The position numbers and the translations under genes were made by a program. Source: Tunicatimonas pelagia (GTDB lineage: Bacteria > Bacteroidota > Bacteroidia > Cytophagales > Cyclobacteriaceae). Taken from it: a stretch of 64,000 nt of DNA. The notes below the pieces were generated by a model. That model searched no databases and was not told where the DNA came from. It saw only the letters and a list, made by a program, of their open reading frames with translations. The stretch lies in the NCBI RefSeq assembly GCF_030506325.1, contig NZ_CP120683.1, forward strand, positions 6,204,501-6,268,500, read 5' to 3'. The stretch's first letter is position 1. Every line of letters begins with the position of its first letter. Of the stretch, positions 35,701 through 43,602 are shown in pieces.

Positions 35701-36173
35701 AGCCGGACTGGACCGGTAGTATCACCAATACCATCAACTTCAAAGGCTTTGACTTCACCGTGTTTGCTTACACCCGGCAGGGAGTTGAATCCTACAGTTG
35801 GTTCCACCGCTCGCATGGTTGGGATCAGGACGATGCTCCGGCTCGCTTCAACGGCTGGGCCACGCAATATTGGACTCCCGATAACCCGACCAATACTTGG
35901 CACCAGCCCGGAAACTCTGGGCCGTATAAGCGGGCACTATTCTACCGCGATGTGTCGTTCGTGAAAATTGGCTATATGACGCTGGGCTACACCTTGCCTC
36001 GTGGGCTGGTAGACCGGCTCGGGCTAAGTAGTTTGCGGGTGTACGCCACGGCGCAGAACCCATTCGTGTTTACCGACTACGAAGGGTGGGACCCTGAAAG
36101 TGCCGGAAGAAACTCTTGGGGGGCCGCCTTTCTGTCGCGCACGCTGATGGCCGGAGTAAATGTAAGGTTCTAA
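32706..36173 (+). CDS. SusC-family TonB-dependent outer-membrane transporter with STN domain
   Basis: This is an outer-membrane nutrient transporter (1155 aa). After the signal sequence there is an STN signalling domain (~55-115, LLEQALKEIGTQHKISFAFDQKVV), which contacts the FecR-like protein. A carboxypeptidase-D-like domain follows (ISGQVTDENGESLPGVNILVKNTTVGTVTDIDGNFRV), then the VVVGYGTQKKSDVTGSV TonB-box/plug start and LKDASATAIYGARGSSGVVIVTTKRG. A long 22-strand barrel ends in the aromatic-rich NVRF. Its partner SusD is 19 bases downstream. The STN domain marks a regulated transporter. No glycoside hydrolase is nearby, so the substrate cannot be guessed. Confidence 0.96.
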   Translation: MVSFVQKQTTLLVVILIGCCQFEAFGQKLATATQPYTNQSVQVSFQEDQGQQLLEQALKEIGTQHKISFAFDQKVVDQKKVRKSALKANDLDQLLRNILTPLGLTYKKLDATHYIIRVATPKKQSVGKVETRTVSATAKQASLLPLSDARSVEQLPSLEKTISGQVTDENGESLPGVNILVKNTTVGTVTDIDGNFRVTAPDNAETLVFSSVGYLTQEVAINNRTTINLTMSPNVESLSEVVVVGYGTQKKSDVTGSVVSVDSEILQEANKVNAVQAIQGQVPGLDIQTVSNKPGGGFNIRVRGANTINFEEPVSQGGYSPGQNPLFVVDGIFVDDISFINPADIEQIDVLKDASATAIYGARGSSGVVIVTTKRGKSGKLSVQYDNYFGVRQPYNLPDIFEGEEYVEFMRDAVVGLAYSSGDFSVSREDVDLSTFLRPNELENIANGEYVDWVDLIKQNGFQMNHTLSLSGGTDRTTYGFGAGYTVDEGTFPGESLERYNIRANVQGEISDKITLTYSGYATYQVLNNGSFEGFRSAYRLRPTGTAFDENGEPEFWPLEGETFITNPLFEEDNITREHRSLSYIGNLGITVKPIEGLSLTSTFSPNLRFNRYGEYRGLFSKSVGQRVDNRRAIYNNSNNLGYTWDNIINYEVSLGAEHQLNATLISSAWTQRDELIETQVRNFTTDEFLFYNIDAGSDIRGLQNSFVQQSILSYSARLNYSLLSRYLLTVTGRYDGSSMLSEQNKWAFFPSAALAWRVSDEAFMENQSFVSDLKLRFSYGETGNNGAGGGLNPLGSQALINAGFTNLGDQPVQSAFFGTRIANQDLTWERTSEFNLGIDYGFLENRLVGALELYNRHTTDLILSRSLPTFTGKDQIFDNVGEIRNRGIEFNIRSVNVDNGSFKWTTLLNFARNINRIEQLYGGLDRLPNFSTRDAELIHQIGEDVGSFFTFEPTGIWQLDEADEAQALGQQPGQVKVRDVNEDGIITAEDRTIVGSPQPDWTGSITNTINFKGFDFTVFAYTRQGVESYSWFHRSHGWDQDDAPARFNGWATQYWTPDNPTNTWHQPGNSGPYKRALFYRDVSFVKIGYMTLGYTLPRGLVDRLGLSSLRVYATAQNPFVFTDYEGWDPESAGRNSWGAAFLSRTLMAGVNVRF

Positions 36174-36192
36174 TCGTAAAAGAAAATATATC

Positions 36193-37785
36193 ATGAAAAC
36201 AATACATCAATACCTACTTATCATCGTTGGATTCATTGTTCTGAGCGGTTGTGAAGACTTCTTGGAAGAGGAAAACCGACAGTCGCTAACCGATGCCAAC
36301 GCCTTTGAAAACCCCGAAGTGTTCGACCAGCTTGTGGTGAATGTGTACAGCCAGTACCGGGAGGCTTTTATGGATTTTCAGATGGAGTTTATGGGCACCG
36401 ATATGGCTACCCGGGAAGCCCTGGTTGCGGGGGTAAGTGAACTGAACGACTACGTGAATATCGCTACCGACAACGGTACAATCAGAGACTACTGGACTCG
36501 CTACTACAAAGTGATTGATGCCGCTAATACGGTAGTTTCGCGCGTTGACCAGATTGCGGGAGTCACCGAATCGCAGCGGGAGGTTGGGCTAGCCGAAGCG
36601 AAGTTCTTTCGGGCGTTTGCCTACTTCCACTTAGTAGAGCATTTTAGCGACGTTCCGCTGATTGTAGAAGAAGTGACCTCAGCAGAATTTAGCTATACCC
36701 GAACCCCGGAGGCCGATGTGTATAACCAGGTGGTAATGGACATAGACGAGGCCATTGCCAACCTGCCTAACGAGGTAGACGTGTACGGTCGGCTGACCAA
36801 AGATGCCGCCCGTCATCTCAAATCAAAGATACTACTGACCCGAGGGTATAAATCGTACCGCGAAGAGACCGACTTTTCGGAAGCCGCTGCGCTGGCCGAG
36901 ACGGTAATTGCCAACCGTCCGCTGGTAGACTCCTTCGAGCTCTTAACCGCTATTGGCAACCAACGCAATTCAGAAGTGATACTTAGTATGCTATTCGGTA
37001 CTGAGGCGATTGCTCAGGGCGATGGAGTGGGGGCTGATGGTAATGCCCGGCACCAGTTATTTAAATTTACCTACGATATCTATCCCGGCCTTAATCGGTC
37101 AAGTATCTACGGACGAGGTTCGGGCATTAGCCTTACGCCTCAGTACTTTGATCTGTTTGAAGCGGGTGACGAGCGGGAAAGTGCCACGCTACGCCGGGTG
37201 ATTTACGCCCTGGAAGACGATGGTGAGATTATGGTGGGCGATACCGCCGTATTTTTTCCCCGGGAACCTTGGTCAGAGGCCGAGAAAGCGGCGGTACCCT
37301 ACACGGTTATCAACGAAGACGAATACTACATTCCCAACGGTTTTACCCCGGTTCATTATCCCATGTTCCAAAAGTTTGATGATCCTACCGTTCCCTACGG
37401 AGACGCGGGCGGCTTTCGTGATGCGGTTATCTTCCGTTCGGGCGAAGCGTACCTGATTGCGGCCGAAGCCTATCTGGGTGCCGGAGATGCTTCCCAAGCG
37501 GCTGAGTACATTAACACGCTACGCAACCGCGCTGGGTTAGGCAACATCACTGCTAACGATGTAACCGTTGATCTTATTCTGAACGAGAGTGCCAAGGAGC
37601 TGCTCGGAGAGGTAAGCCGCTGGATGGACCTGAAACGTACCGGAAGGCTCATTGACCGCGTGCTCGCTTTTAATCCGCATGCCGCGCTAAATAATACGCT
37701 GGAAGCCAAACACCTGGTTCGCCCTATTCCGCAAAGTGAAATTGACCTAACCGATGGATTGACTCAGAACGAAGGGTACCAATAG
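36193..37785 (+). CDS. SusD/RagB nutrient-binding lipoprotein
   Basis: This surface lipoprotein (530 aa) forms the lid on the SusC barrel and binds the incoming nutrient. The lipobox is IVLSGC, followed by the family start EDFLEEENRQSLTDANAFENPE. TPR-like helices contain AEAKFFRAFAYFHLVEHFSDVPLIVEE, and the C-terminus shows SGEAYLIAAEAYLGAGDASQAAEYINTLRNRAG and LVRPIPQSEIDLTDGLTQNEGYQ, all SusD hallmarks. It is cotranscribed with SusC. A long perfect hairpin follows the stop and may end the transcript. Confidence 0.96.
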   Translation: MKTIHQYLLIIVGFIVLSGCEDFLEEENRQSLTDANAFENPEVFDQLVVNVYSQYREAFMDFQMEFMGTDMATREALVAGVSELNDYVNIATDNGTIRDYWTRYYKVIDAANTVVSRVDQIAGVTESQREVGLAEAKFFRAFAYFHLVEHFSDVPLIVEEVTSAEFSYTRTPEADVYNQVVMDIDEAIANLPNEVDVYGRLTKDAARHLKSKILLTRGYKSYREETDFSEAAALAETVIANRPLVDSFELLTAIGNQRNSEVILSMLFGTEAIAQGDGVGADGNARHQLFKFTYDIYPGLNRSSIYGRGSGISLTPQYFDLFEAGDERESATLRRVIYALEDDGEIMVGDTAVFFPREPWSEAEKAAVPYTVINEDEYYIPNGFTPVHYPMFQKFDDPTVPYGDAGGFRDAVIFRSGEAYLIAAEAYLGAGDASQAAEYINTLRNRAGLGNITANDVTVDLILNESAKELLGEVSRWMDLKRTGRLIDRVLAFNPHAALNNTLEAKHLVRPIPQSEIDLTDGLTQNEGYQ

Positions 37786-37840
37786 GAATGAAAGAATGAG
37801 TGAATGTAGGCTATTCCATCCTTCACTCATTCTTTCATTC
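37786..37840 (+). terminator. Long perfect hairpin after the susD-like gene
   Basis: Nineteen-base perfectly complementary arms (37786-37804 and 37822-37840, made of GAATGA/GAATGAGTGA units) enclose a 17-base loop directly after the stop codon. It lacks a strong T-run, so it may be a processing or stabilising hairpin as well as a terminator. Confidence 0.6.
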
Positions 37841-37920
37841 TCTCTCCTTCGAAATACCCGGTTCGTAGTGGTTATAGCTTCAAAAGCTGTATCTTTCCCC
37901 CGTAAAACAACCGGAAAGCT

Positions 37921-38787
37921 GTGAACCGAGCATTTTTAATTAGGCGACGAATAATAGAGTTTTTACTCATTGGGTTGGGAATTGCTTTCGCTAGTATTGG
38001 ACTGAAGGGTTTTTTATTACCCAATCACTTCCTCGATGGGGGAGTAACTGGGGTGTCGCTACTAGTCAACCACGTCACCGACTGGAACATTGCTTGGCTA
38101 ATTGTGGTAATTAATGCTCCGTTTATATGGCTGGGTTATCGGCAAATTTCTAGCATACTAGCCTTCAAGTCTATTATATCTATTCTGATATTTGCAGTGG
38201 CCCTGTTTCTGATTGAGGTACCACTGATGACCGAAGATAAGCTGCTCATCGCCATTTTTGGCGGTATTTTTTTGGGAGCTGGTATTGGCTTTAGTGTACG
38301 CGGTGGAGCGGTTATTGACGGAACCGAGATTCTTGCTATTTACCTAGGCAAAAAGTTTCGAACAACCATTGGCTCAGTCATCTTAGTATTCAATATTGTC
38401 CTGTTCATTATTGCAGCAATGGTTATCGATGTAGAGGTAGCTTTGTACTCTATCCTGACCTATCTGGTGGCTTCTCGCACCACGGACTATATTATTCACG
38501 GTATTGAAGAATACATTGGGGTGACGATCATCTCGCCGAAGAGCGAAGAAATTCGGGAGGCAATTACCGAGGCGATGGGCTACGGCCTCACGATTTACCA
38601 AGGCAAACGGGGCTACAAGAAAATGCCCCACCTTACCGCTGAGATTGATATTATCCACACCATCGTCACCCGCCTGGACTTACGCCGTTTGCACAACGTA
38701 GTAGAGAATATTGATCCGCAGGCGTTTGTAGTAGAATACAATGTGAACGATACCAAGGGCGGGGTGATTAAAAAGAAGTTAGAATAA
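37921..38787 (+). CDS. YitT-family membrane protein with DUF2179 domain
   Basis: This is an integral membrane protein (288 aa) of the YitT/DUF161 family, whose function is unproven. About five to six hydrophobic helices fill residues 1-200, including LLIGLGIAFASIGLKGFLLPNHFLDGGVTGVSLLVNH and AIFGGIFLGAGIGFSVRGGAVIDGTEILAIYLGKKF, the most conserved stretch. The C-terminal cytosolic DUF2179 domain reads GLTIYQGKRGYKKMPHLTAEIDIIHTIVTRLDLRRLHNVVENIDPQAFVV. GTG start; no ATG is available before the first helix. A hairpin with a T-tract follows, so it is a single-gene unit. Confidence 0.9.
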   Translation: MNRAFLIRRRIIEFLLIGLGIAFASIGLKGFLLPNHFLDGGVTGVSLLVNHVTDWNIAWLIVVINAPFIWLGYRQISSILAFKSIISILIFAVALFLIEVPLMTEDKLLIAIFGGIFLGAGIGFSVRGGAVIDGTEILAIYLGKKFRTTIGSVILVFNIVLFIIAAMVIDVEVALYSILTYLVASRTTDYIIHGIEEYIGVTIISPKSEEIREAITEAMGYGLTIYQGKRGYKKMPHLTAEIDIIHTIVTRLDLRRLHNVVENIDPQAFVVEYNVNDTKGGVIKKKLE

Positions 38788-38811
38788 AAAACTGTATCTA
38801 CATACGGTTTT
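38788..38811 (+). terminator. Hairpin terminator after the YitT-like gene
   Basis: AAAACTGTAT-CTAC-ATACGGTTTT forms a ten-pair stem (one G-U pair in RNA) with a four-base loop and a terminal T4, starting at the stop codon. The A-tract on the other side could let it work in both directions. Confidence 0.6.
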
Positions 38812-38893
38812 AGCAGTTATTCTCAGTGGCTAACCCTTTCTACTAATTATTCGTACATCTATTCTAAAAATAAAGCAAACACTACCAACACCT

Positions 38894-39235
38894 ATGTCTC
38901 TTATTGTAAAATGGCTGCTCTCGGCCATCGCTGTAATGATTACCGCCTATCTGCTGCCCGGCGTTAGCGTAGAAAGTTTTTGGGCGGCCCTGGTGGTCGC
39001 GGTTATTCTGGCGTTGTTTAATGCCGTACTCAAACCGATATTAGTCATCTTGACTATTCCTATTACTATTCTTACGCTAGGGTTGTTTCTACTAGTCATT
39101 AATGCTATCATTATCTTAATGACCGATGTTCTAATCGGTGGATTTACAGTTAGCAACTTTTGGTGGGCTATCGCTTTTAGTATTATTATGGCTATTCTTG
39201 GTTCTCTCTTTAACGATATTGCGGAAAGAGTGTAG
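38894..39235 (+). CDS. Holin-like YvlD-family membrane protein
   Basis: This is a four-helix membrane protein (113 aa) of the phage-holin-4/YvlD family. It is almost wholly hydrophobic: IVKWLLSAIAVMITAYLLPGVSVESFWAALVVAVILALFNAVLKPILVILTIPITILTLGLFLLVINAI, with the family's LPGV and N-x-x-L-K-P signatures. Bacterial members sit in the inner membrane and some respond to envelope stress; no phage gene is nearby, so this is not a prophage part. It lies between YitT and the MATE gene. Confidence 0.9.
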   Translation: MSLIVKWLLSAIAVMITAYLLPGVSVESFWAALVVAVILALFNAVLKPILVILTIPITILTLGLFLLVINAIIILMTDVLIGGFTVSNFWWAIAFSIIMAILGSLFNDIAERV

Positions 39236-39331
39236 GCGGAAAAAGGAATACGGAGAATAGAGAGCAAATACAAATTCCTTTTTTTTACCCTTCTTTTTTC
39301 GTTTTCCATTAGCCGTTAAGAAGATTCTTTT

Positions 39332-39339
39332 TATCTTTG
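39332..39339 (+). promoter_or_regulatory. Bacteroidota-type -7 promoter box of the MATE gene
   Basis: TATCTTTG is a perfect match to the TAnnTTTG -7 box used by Bacteroidota sigma-ABfr. It lies ~125 bases upstream of the MATE coding region and opens a leader that holds a 17-codon frame and two hairpins. The -33 element is weak (GTTAAG region). Confidence 0.6.
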
Positions 39340-39346
39340 CGCCACT

Positions 39347-39441
39347 ATGAAAATGACACGAGCCATAATAGTGCCCTACGTCCCGGCCAACCTCGGCTAG
39401 GGAAAGTTACTTCTCAGTAGCGTAATTGGGCATTCCCGCCC
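39347..39441 (+). promoter_or_regulatory. Possible attenuator leader (17-codon frame plus hairpins) before the MATE gene
   Basis: Just after the promoter box a 17-codon frame (MKMTRAIIVPYVPANLG, stop at 39400) is followed by, and overlaps, a hairpin (CCCTA ... TAGGG with inner GCC/GGC). A second hairpin (GGGC-ATTCCC-GCCC, then TTTCTATTATTT) resembles a weak terminator. The layout suits translational attenuation of an efflux gene, but no experiment or known RNA family supports it. Confidence 0.35.
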
Positions 39442-39463
39442 TTTCTATTATTTCAATTCTTTA

Positions 39464-40894
39464 TTGGCATTTTCATCGTTCTCACGCGTGGCTCAGTATA
39501 TCCATCGTATCAAATACTTTTATAATAATCTCCGCATCGCACTTAATGGTGCGGAAACCAATTTTACCTCCGGTAGCATCCGTCGGGCTATCTTTCTGTT
39601 GTCAGTTCCTATGATTTTAGAAATGGTCATGGAATCGCTGTTTGCAGTAGTAGACATTTTCTTTGTGGGTAAGGTCAGCACCACTGCAGTAGCCACCGTT
39701 GGTCTCACCGAATCAGTACTCACTATTATCTATTCGGTGGCAATTGGCCTTAGCATGGCTACTACCGCATTGGTAGCTCGCCGGGTGGGGGAGAAGAACC
39801 ATCACAAAGCTGGTGATGCTGCCTTTCAGGCCATTGCTTTGGCGGTTATCATTTCGTTGGTTATTGGTGTTGTAGGGGCAATCTTCGCGCGCGATATTCT
39901 TCGGCTAATGGGCGGAGAGCCTCAATTGGTAGAAGATGGTTTTCTCTACACCCGAATTATGTTTTTGAGCAATACCAGCATTATGCTACTGTTTTTGATC
40001 AACGGCATCTTCCGAGGGGCAGGAAACGCCTCGTTGGCTATGCGGTCGCTGTGGTTAGCCAACGGGCTTAACATTGTTCTTGATCCGATATTTATTTTTG
40101 GCTTAGGAGCCATTCCAGCATTTGGGGTAGCGGGAGCAGCCATTGCTACTACTACCGGACGCACGATAGGAGTGCTATTTCAATTATACCATTTGCTAAA
40201 TGGTAAAACAATTGTCAGAATTGGCTGGGAAAATATAGTGATACGCGCTAAAACACTGCTTAATTTGTTGAGACTAGCTTCGGAAAGCATTAGCCAATTT
40301 TTGGTTGAATCAGCTAGTTGGATATTTCTAGTACGAATTATCTCACTATTTGGCAGTGAGGCGTTGGCAGGGTATACCATTGCTATTCGGATTATTATCT
40401 TTTCTATTCTGCCCTCCTGGGGGTTGTCTAATGCAGCGGCTACCTTAGTTGGGCAAAATCTGGGAGCTGGCCATCCGCTACGAGCCGAAAAATCAGTTTG
40501 GAAAACAGCGTACTATAACTTTCTATTTTTAACGGTGTTATCTCTAATATTTTACTTTGGCGCGTATCAGTTCGTTGGTATTTTCAGTGACGATCCCGAC
40601 GTGATTCAAACCGGAGTAGAATCGCTGCGAACTATCTGTTTGGGGTACGTTTTTTTATCCTACGGAATGGTGTTGGCTCAATCGTTCAACGGAGCCGGAG
40701 ATACCCGAACCCCTTTACTCATCAATATTGGCTGCTATTGGCTGGTACAAATTCCGTTAGCCTACGGTATGGCGGTTTGGCTGGATATGGGGCCTCGGGG
40801 AGTATACATTGCTATAGCCATTGCCTTTTCGCTGGCGGCGGTAGTCAGTGTAATTCTGTTTCAAAAAGGCAAATGGAAACTAGTGAAAGTATAA
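39464..40894 (+). CDS. MATE-family multidrug/cation efflux transporter
   Basis: This is a twelve-helix MATE antiporter that exports drugs or metabolites using Na+ or H+. The first helix reads IRRAIFLLSVPMILEMVMESLFAVVDIFFVGKVSTTAVATVGLTESV, the classic MatE start. LFLINGIFRGAGNASLAMRSLWLANGLNIVLDPIFIFGLG and GAGDTRTPLLINI mark the two MatE halves. Length 476 aa. The start is unclear: TTG 39464 or GTG 39488 are the usable codons before the first helix, since the first in-frame ATG is inside it. An attenuator-like leader precedes it. Confidence 0.93.
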   Translation: MAFSSFSRVAQYIHRIKYFYNNLRIALNGAETNFTSGSIRRAIFLLSVPMILEMVMESLFAVVDIFFVGKVSTTAVATVGLTESVLTIIYSVAIGLSMATTALVARRVGEKNHHKAGDAAFQAIALAVIISLVIGVVGAIFARDILRLMGGEPQLVEDGFLYTRIMFLSNTSIMLLFLINGIFRGAGNASLAMRSLWLANGLNIVLDPIFIFGLGAIPAFGVAGAAIATTTGRTIGVLFQLYHLLNGKTIVRIGWENIVIRAKTLLNLLRLASESISQFLVESASWIFLVRIISLFGSEALAGYTIAIRIIIFSILPSWGLSNAAATLVGQNLGAGHPLRAEKSVWKTAYYNFLFLTVLSLIFYFGAYQFVGIFSDDPDVIQTGVESLRTICLGYVFLSYGMVLAQSFNGAGDTRTPLLINIGCYWLVQIPLAYGMAVWLDMGPRGVYIAIAIAFSLAAVVSVILFQKGKWKLVKV

Positions 40895-40992
40895 GCTGTT
40901 TGGGTAGATAACCTAGCCAATTGCCACTCAAAATCGCAAGTTTGGTAATTATTTATTAAATTATGCTACCTAAAATAAACATTTAAGATACT

Positions 40993-41793
40993 ATGAGACA
41001 TTCTACTAAATTAATTTTTGCGTTCGTGCTTATGGTGGCCACTCAGAACGGCTACGCTCAATTCTTACAACCGGTTGAAAAAAGGATGGACATAGGCGAA
41101 AAGGTAACTCCGGCTTGGGTGCTGGCGGTAGAGGAACCAGAGGAAGAACTTCGGGAAAGTATTGTTAACTATACTAAAGAAGAACTAAGAGCCAAGCTCA
41201 AAAAAGGTAGGAATGGCTTGCTGATCGCTAAAGAAGTGAAAGTGCCTAGTATTACTTCTTACACTGGCGATTTAAAAGTGCTACTTTCGCAAGTGCAGAA
41301 TCGTACGCAGGTGGCTGTGGCATTTATGCCTGGCTACGACATTTCCCTTAATTCGGACGACTACCCTAACGAGATGGAGCGACTACGGCAGTATACTCGA
41401 AATATGCTGAAGTACCACATGGTAAATGAACTTCAGGTAACGATTAAAGATGACGAAAAGCGGCTGAAAGACTTGGAAAAAGATCGTAAGAGAAATGAAC
41501 GAGAGTATCGCAAGCTTGATAAGTCTACGGCTCGAATGCAGAGAAAAATTAATTCGGACAAGACCGATGAAAACACCAAGTTTGACCTTAGCAACGAGCA
41601 AGAAGCTGCCGAAGACCGAATGAACACCTTGGTTGCCGAGAAAGATGAACTAAATGATGAAATTACGAAGATGAACGAGAAAATTCAGGTGAGCCAGGAG
41701 GAAATCAATACAATTGAGAATCGGTTTGTAGAGCGAAATGTATCGGTGAGTACCGAAGAAAATGAATCTGAAGAGGAGGAATACAAGCCGTAG
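40993..41793 (+). CDS. Secreted coiled-coil protein, function unknown
   Basis: This is a 266-aa exported protein (signal peptide ending NGYAQ). The first half is globular (EKVTPAWVLAVEEPEEELRESIVNYTKEELRAKL ... VKVPSITSYTGDLKVLLSQVQNRTQVAVAFMPGYDISL). The second half is a long, highly charged coiled coil (~145-250, heptad-like KRLKDLEKDRKRNEREYRKL ... DELNDEITKMNEKIQVSQEEINTIE) with an acidic tail. The globular half resembles proteins found in many Bacteroidota genomes but I recognise no named domain. It stands alone; a periplasmic scaffold is a guess. Confidence 0.8.
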   Translation: MRHSTKLIFAFVLMVATQNGYAQFLQPVEKRMDIGEKVTPAWVLAVEEPEEELRESIVNYTKEELRAKLKKGRNGLLIAKEVKVPSITSYTGDLKVLLSQVQNRTQVAVAFMPGYDISLNSDDYPNEMERLRQYTRNMLKYHMVNELQVTIKDDEKRLKDLEKDRKRNEREYRKLDKSTARMQRKINSDKTDENTKFDLSNEQEAAEDRMNTLVAEKDELNDEITKMNEKIQVSQEEINTIENRFVERNVSVSTEENESEEEEYKP

Positions 41794-41865
41794 ACCGGAG
41801 GGAAGAATTTGAAAGTTACAAGTTTCAGATAGTAAGAACTTGTAACATTAATCTTTCAGTGATCG

Positions 41866-42237
41866 CTATAAATTAAGGGATTGGTAATAGGCAAGCCAAT
41901 CCCCACTTTCTACGTAGGGTAATCCGGCAACATCCGTATCAAACTTCAGGTAGGTGTAGAATTGATGTTCGGCTAGGTAAATAAAGCGATACAATTGTTC
42001 ATCTACCCCTTCTAGTTCGTGCACGGCGGGTAAAGCGACTTCAGCCACCTGATAAATATCGCCTATCACCGAAGAGCCAGTTTGGGCAATCATATAAGGG
42101 TACCACTGCTGATAATCGTACAGTGCGTAACCAGACAGGTAATATTTTTCTTTTATCAGCTCGCTATCCGCTAGATAGTGGGCGTACATGCCTCCTCGGC
42201 GTAGCGTTCCGTACACGAAGATGTCATAGAAGGTCAT
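41866..42237 (-). CDS. Gamma-glutamylcyclotransferase-like (AIG2/GGCT fold) protein
   Basis: This is a small cytosolic protein (123 aa) with the AIG2/GGCT fold. It shows DIFVYGTLRRGGMYAHYL, the Y-G-T-L substrate-binding loop; SSVIGDIYQV; and LPAVHELEGVDEQLYRFIYL, where the catalytic Glu is expected. Members form 5-oxoproline from gamma-glutamyl peptides or act on gamma-glutamyl amines. It is a single gene on the minus strand between plus-strand neighbours. Confidence 0.86.
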   Translation of the reverse strand: MTFYDIFVYGTLRRGGMYAHYLADSELIKEKYYLSGYALYDYQQWYPYMIAQTGSSVIGDIYQVAEVALPAVHELEGVDEQLYRFIYLAEHQFYTYLKFDTDVAGLPYVESGDWLAYYQSLNL

Positions 42238-42323
42238 TTGCTGATTTTACCTACGTTGAAGCGTTAGTGCTACTTAAAACATTGTCGGCCTAGTTTACGA
42301 TATACTAGGGAGAAAGTAGAACC

Positions 42324-43208
42324 ATGCTGGCAAAAAAGAAGTGCGTATTTATAATCAACCCAATTTCGGGGGTAGGCAAGCAAAAGGATATTCCTTCGTT
42401 GCTAAAGCAGCATCTTGATATGCGTCGCTTTGAGTATGATGTGGTGTTTACCGAGTACCCCGGCCATGCCACTGAAATTGCCGAAGCGTATCGCGATCAG
42501 GTTGAATACGTAATTGCGGTAGGAGGAGATGGTACCATTAATGAAACTGCCCGAGCTTTGCTGGGTAGCGAAGCTGTGTTAGGAATTATCCCATTGGGTT
42601 CAGGAAATGGCTTTGCCCGGCATCTGAATATTTCTACCAATCCCACCCGAGCGATTAAGCAGTTGAACCAATCGCAGGAGTCACTATTGGACGTAGGGTT
42701 TCTAAACGGGCATCCGTTCTTCAATGTGTCGGGTACCGGCTTTGATGCGCTAATTAGTAAGCGGTTTGCCGATCAAACCCGACGGGGATACGCTACCTAC
42801 ATTCGCTGTGTGTGGGAAGAGATCACCAGCTACCAGCCTCGTACGTATCGGTACACCTTAGATGGAGAGGAAGTAGAAGACACCTTCTTTCTAATTGCCT
42901 TTGCCAACAGCGAACAGTACGGCAACAATGCTATTATTGCCCCCCAAGCCCAAACCAATGATGGGCTACTGGACATCGTATTCGTGCGGCCTTTTCCGGC
43001 GGCCTACGTTATTACATTTACACTGCTGGCTTTTACTCGGCAAATTCACCTTTCACCCTACGTAGAAATTGTGCAGGCTAAGCAGTTTGAGGTTCAGCAG
43101 CTCAACGACTCACTTATTCATATTGATGGAGAGTACGTTGAAACTACCGACAAAACGCTGAACATTTCTCTGCGCCCGCAAAACTTGAAAGTACTACGGC
43201 CCAATTAA
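42324..43208 (+). CDS. Diacylglycerol/lipid kinase (YegS/DgkB family)
   Basis: This is a lipid kinase of the NAD-kinase/DAGK superfamily (294 aa) that phosphorylates diacylglycerol or a related lipid, recycling it for phospholipid synthesis. The motifs are CVFIINPISGVGKQ, VIAVGGDGTINETARALLGS (nucleotide-binding G-G-D-G-T), LGIIPLGSGNGFARHL, and the C-terminal NDGLLDIVFVRPF with IHIDGEYVE. No membrane helices. It stands alone, but fits the nearby envelope-lipid genes. Confidence 0.92.
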   Translation: MLAKKKCVFIINPISGVGKQKDIPSLLKQHLDMRRFEYDVVFTEYPGHATEIAEAYRDQVEYVIAVGGDGTINETARALLGSEAVLGIIPLGSGNGFARHLNISTNPTRAIKQLNQSQESLLDVGFLNGHPFFNVSGTGFDALISKRFADQTRRGYATYIRCVWEEITSYQPRTYRYTLDGEEVEDTFFLIAFANSEQYGNNAIIAPQAQTNDGLLDIVFVRPFPAAYVITFTLLAFTRQIHLSPYVEIVQAKQFEVQQLNDSLIHIDGEYVETTDKTLNISLRPQNLKVLRPN

Positions 43209-43602
43209 TCACATGCTACCTTTGAAAGAGTAAGCAAAAGAAATACTAATTTAGTGGTAACAACCTACAGGTAATTAGCATGGGTTATTGTTCAGTACAC
43301 AAAATATACTCATAATTAACAATTTGGTAACAATATCTTAACAAGAAGATAACAGCTTCGTCAAAAACGAATAGGTTATTTGTGTAATTAATTATTGTTG
43401 CATTTGATATACTGGTCATACCCCAGCAACGTTCGCCAGACTAGGCTAAATTCCTTGCGTTTAGTCCCCGATCAGCCTCACCCTTTTTCAACCGTACCTA
43501 CTTTGTTTAACTCAACCTTGTTGACTATGCTTACCCGATTTAATCCCGCCGAAATGACGATTAGTAATTTACTCTACGTAATCCAATTTAAACTACTACA
43601 AT
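43209..43602. other. Intergenic region, ~394 bases
   Basis: The first two thirds are AT-rich and gene-free and should carry the promoter of the phosphatase/glycosyltransferase pair. A 97-codon frame (43395-43688) runs into the phosphatase gene in another phase; its composition and lack of any domain suggest it is not real. Confidence 0.4.

Noticed and set aside
38894-39235. Holin-like gene as sign of a prophage
   Set aside because: YvlD-type proteins are common chromosomal membrane proteins and no phage gene is nearby.
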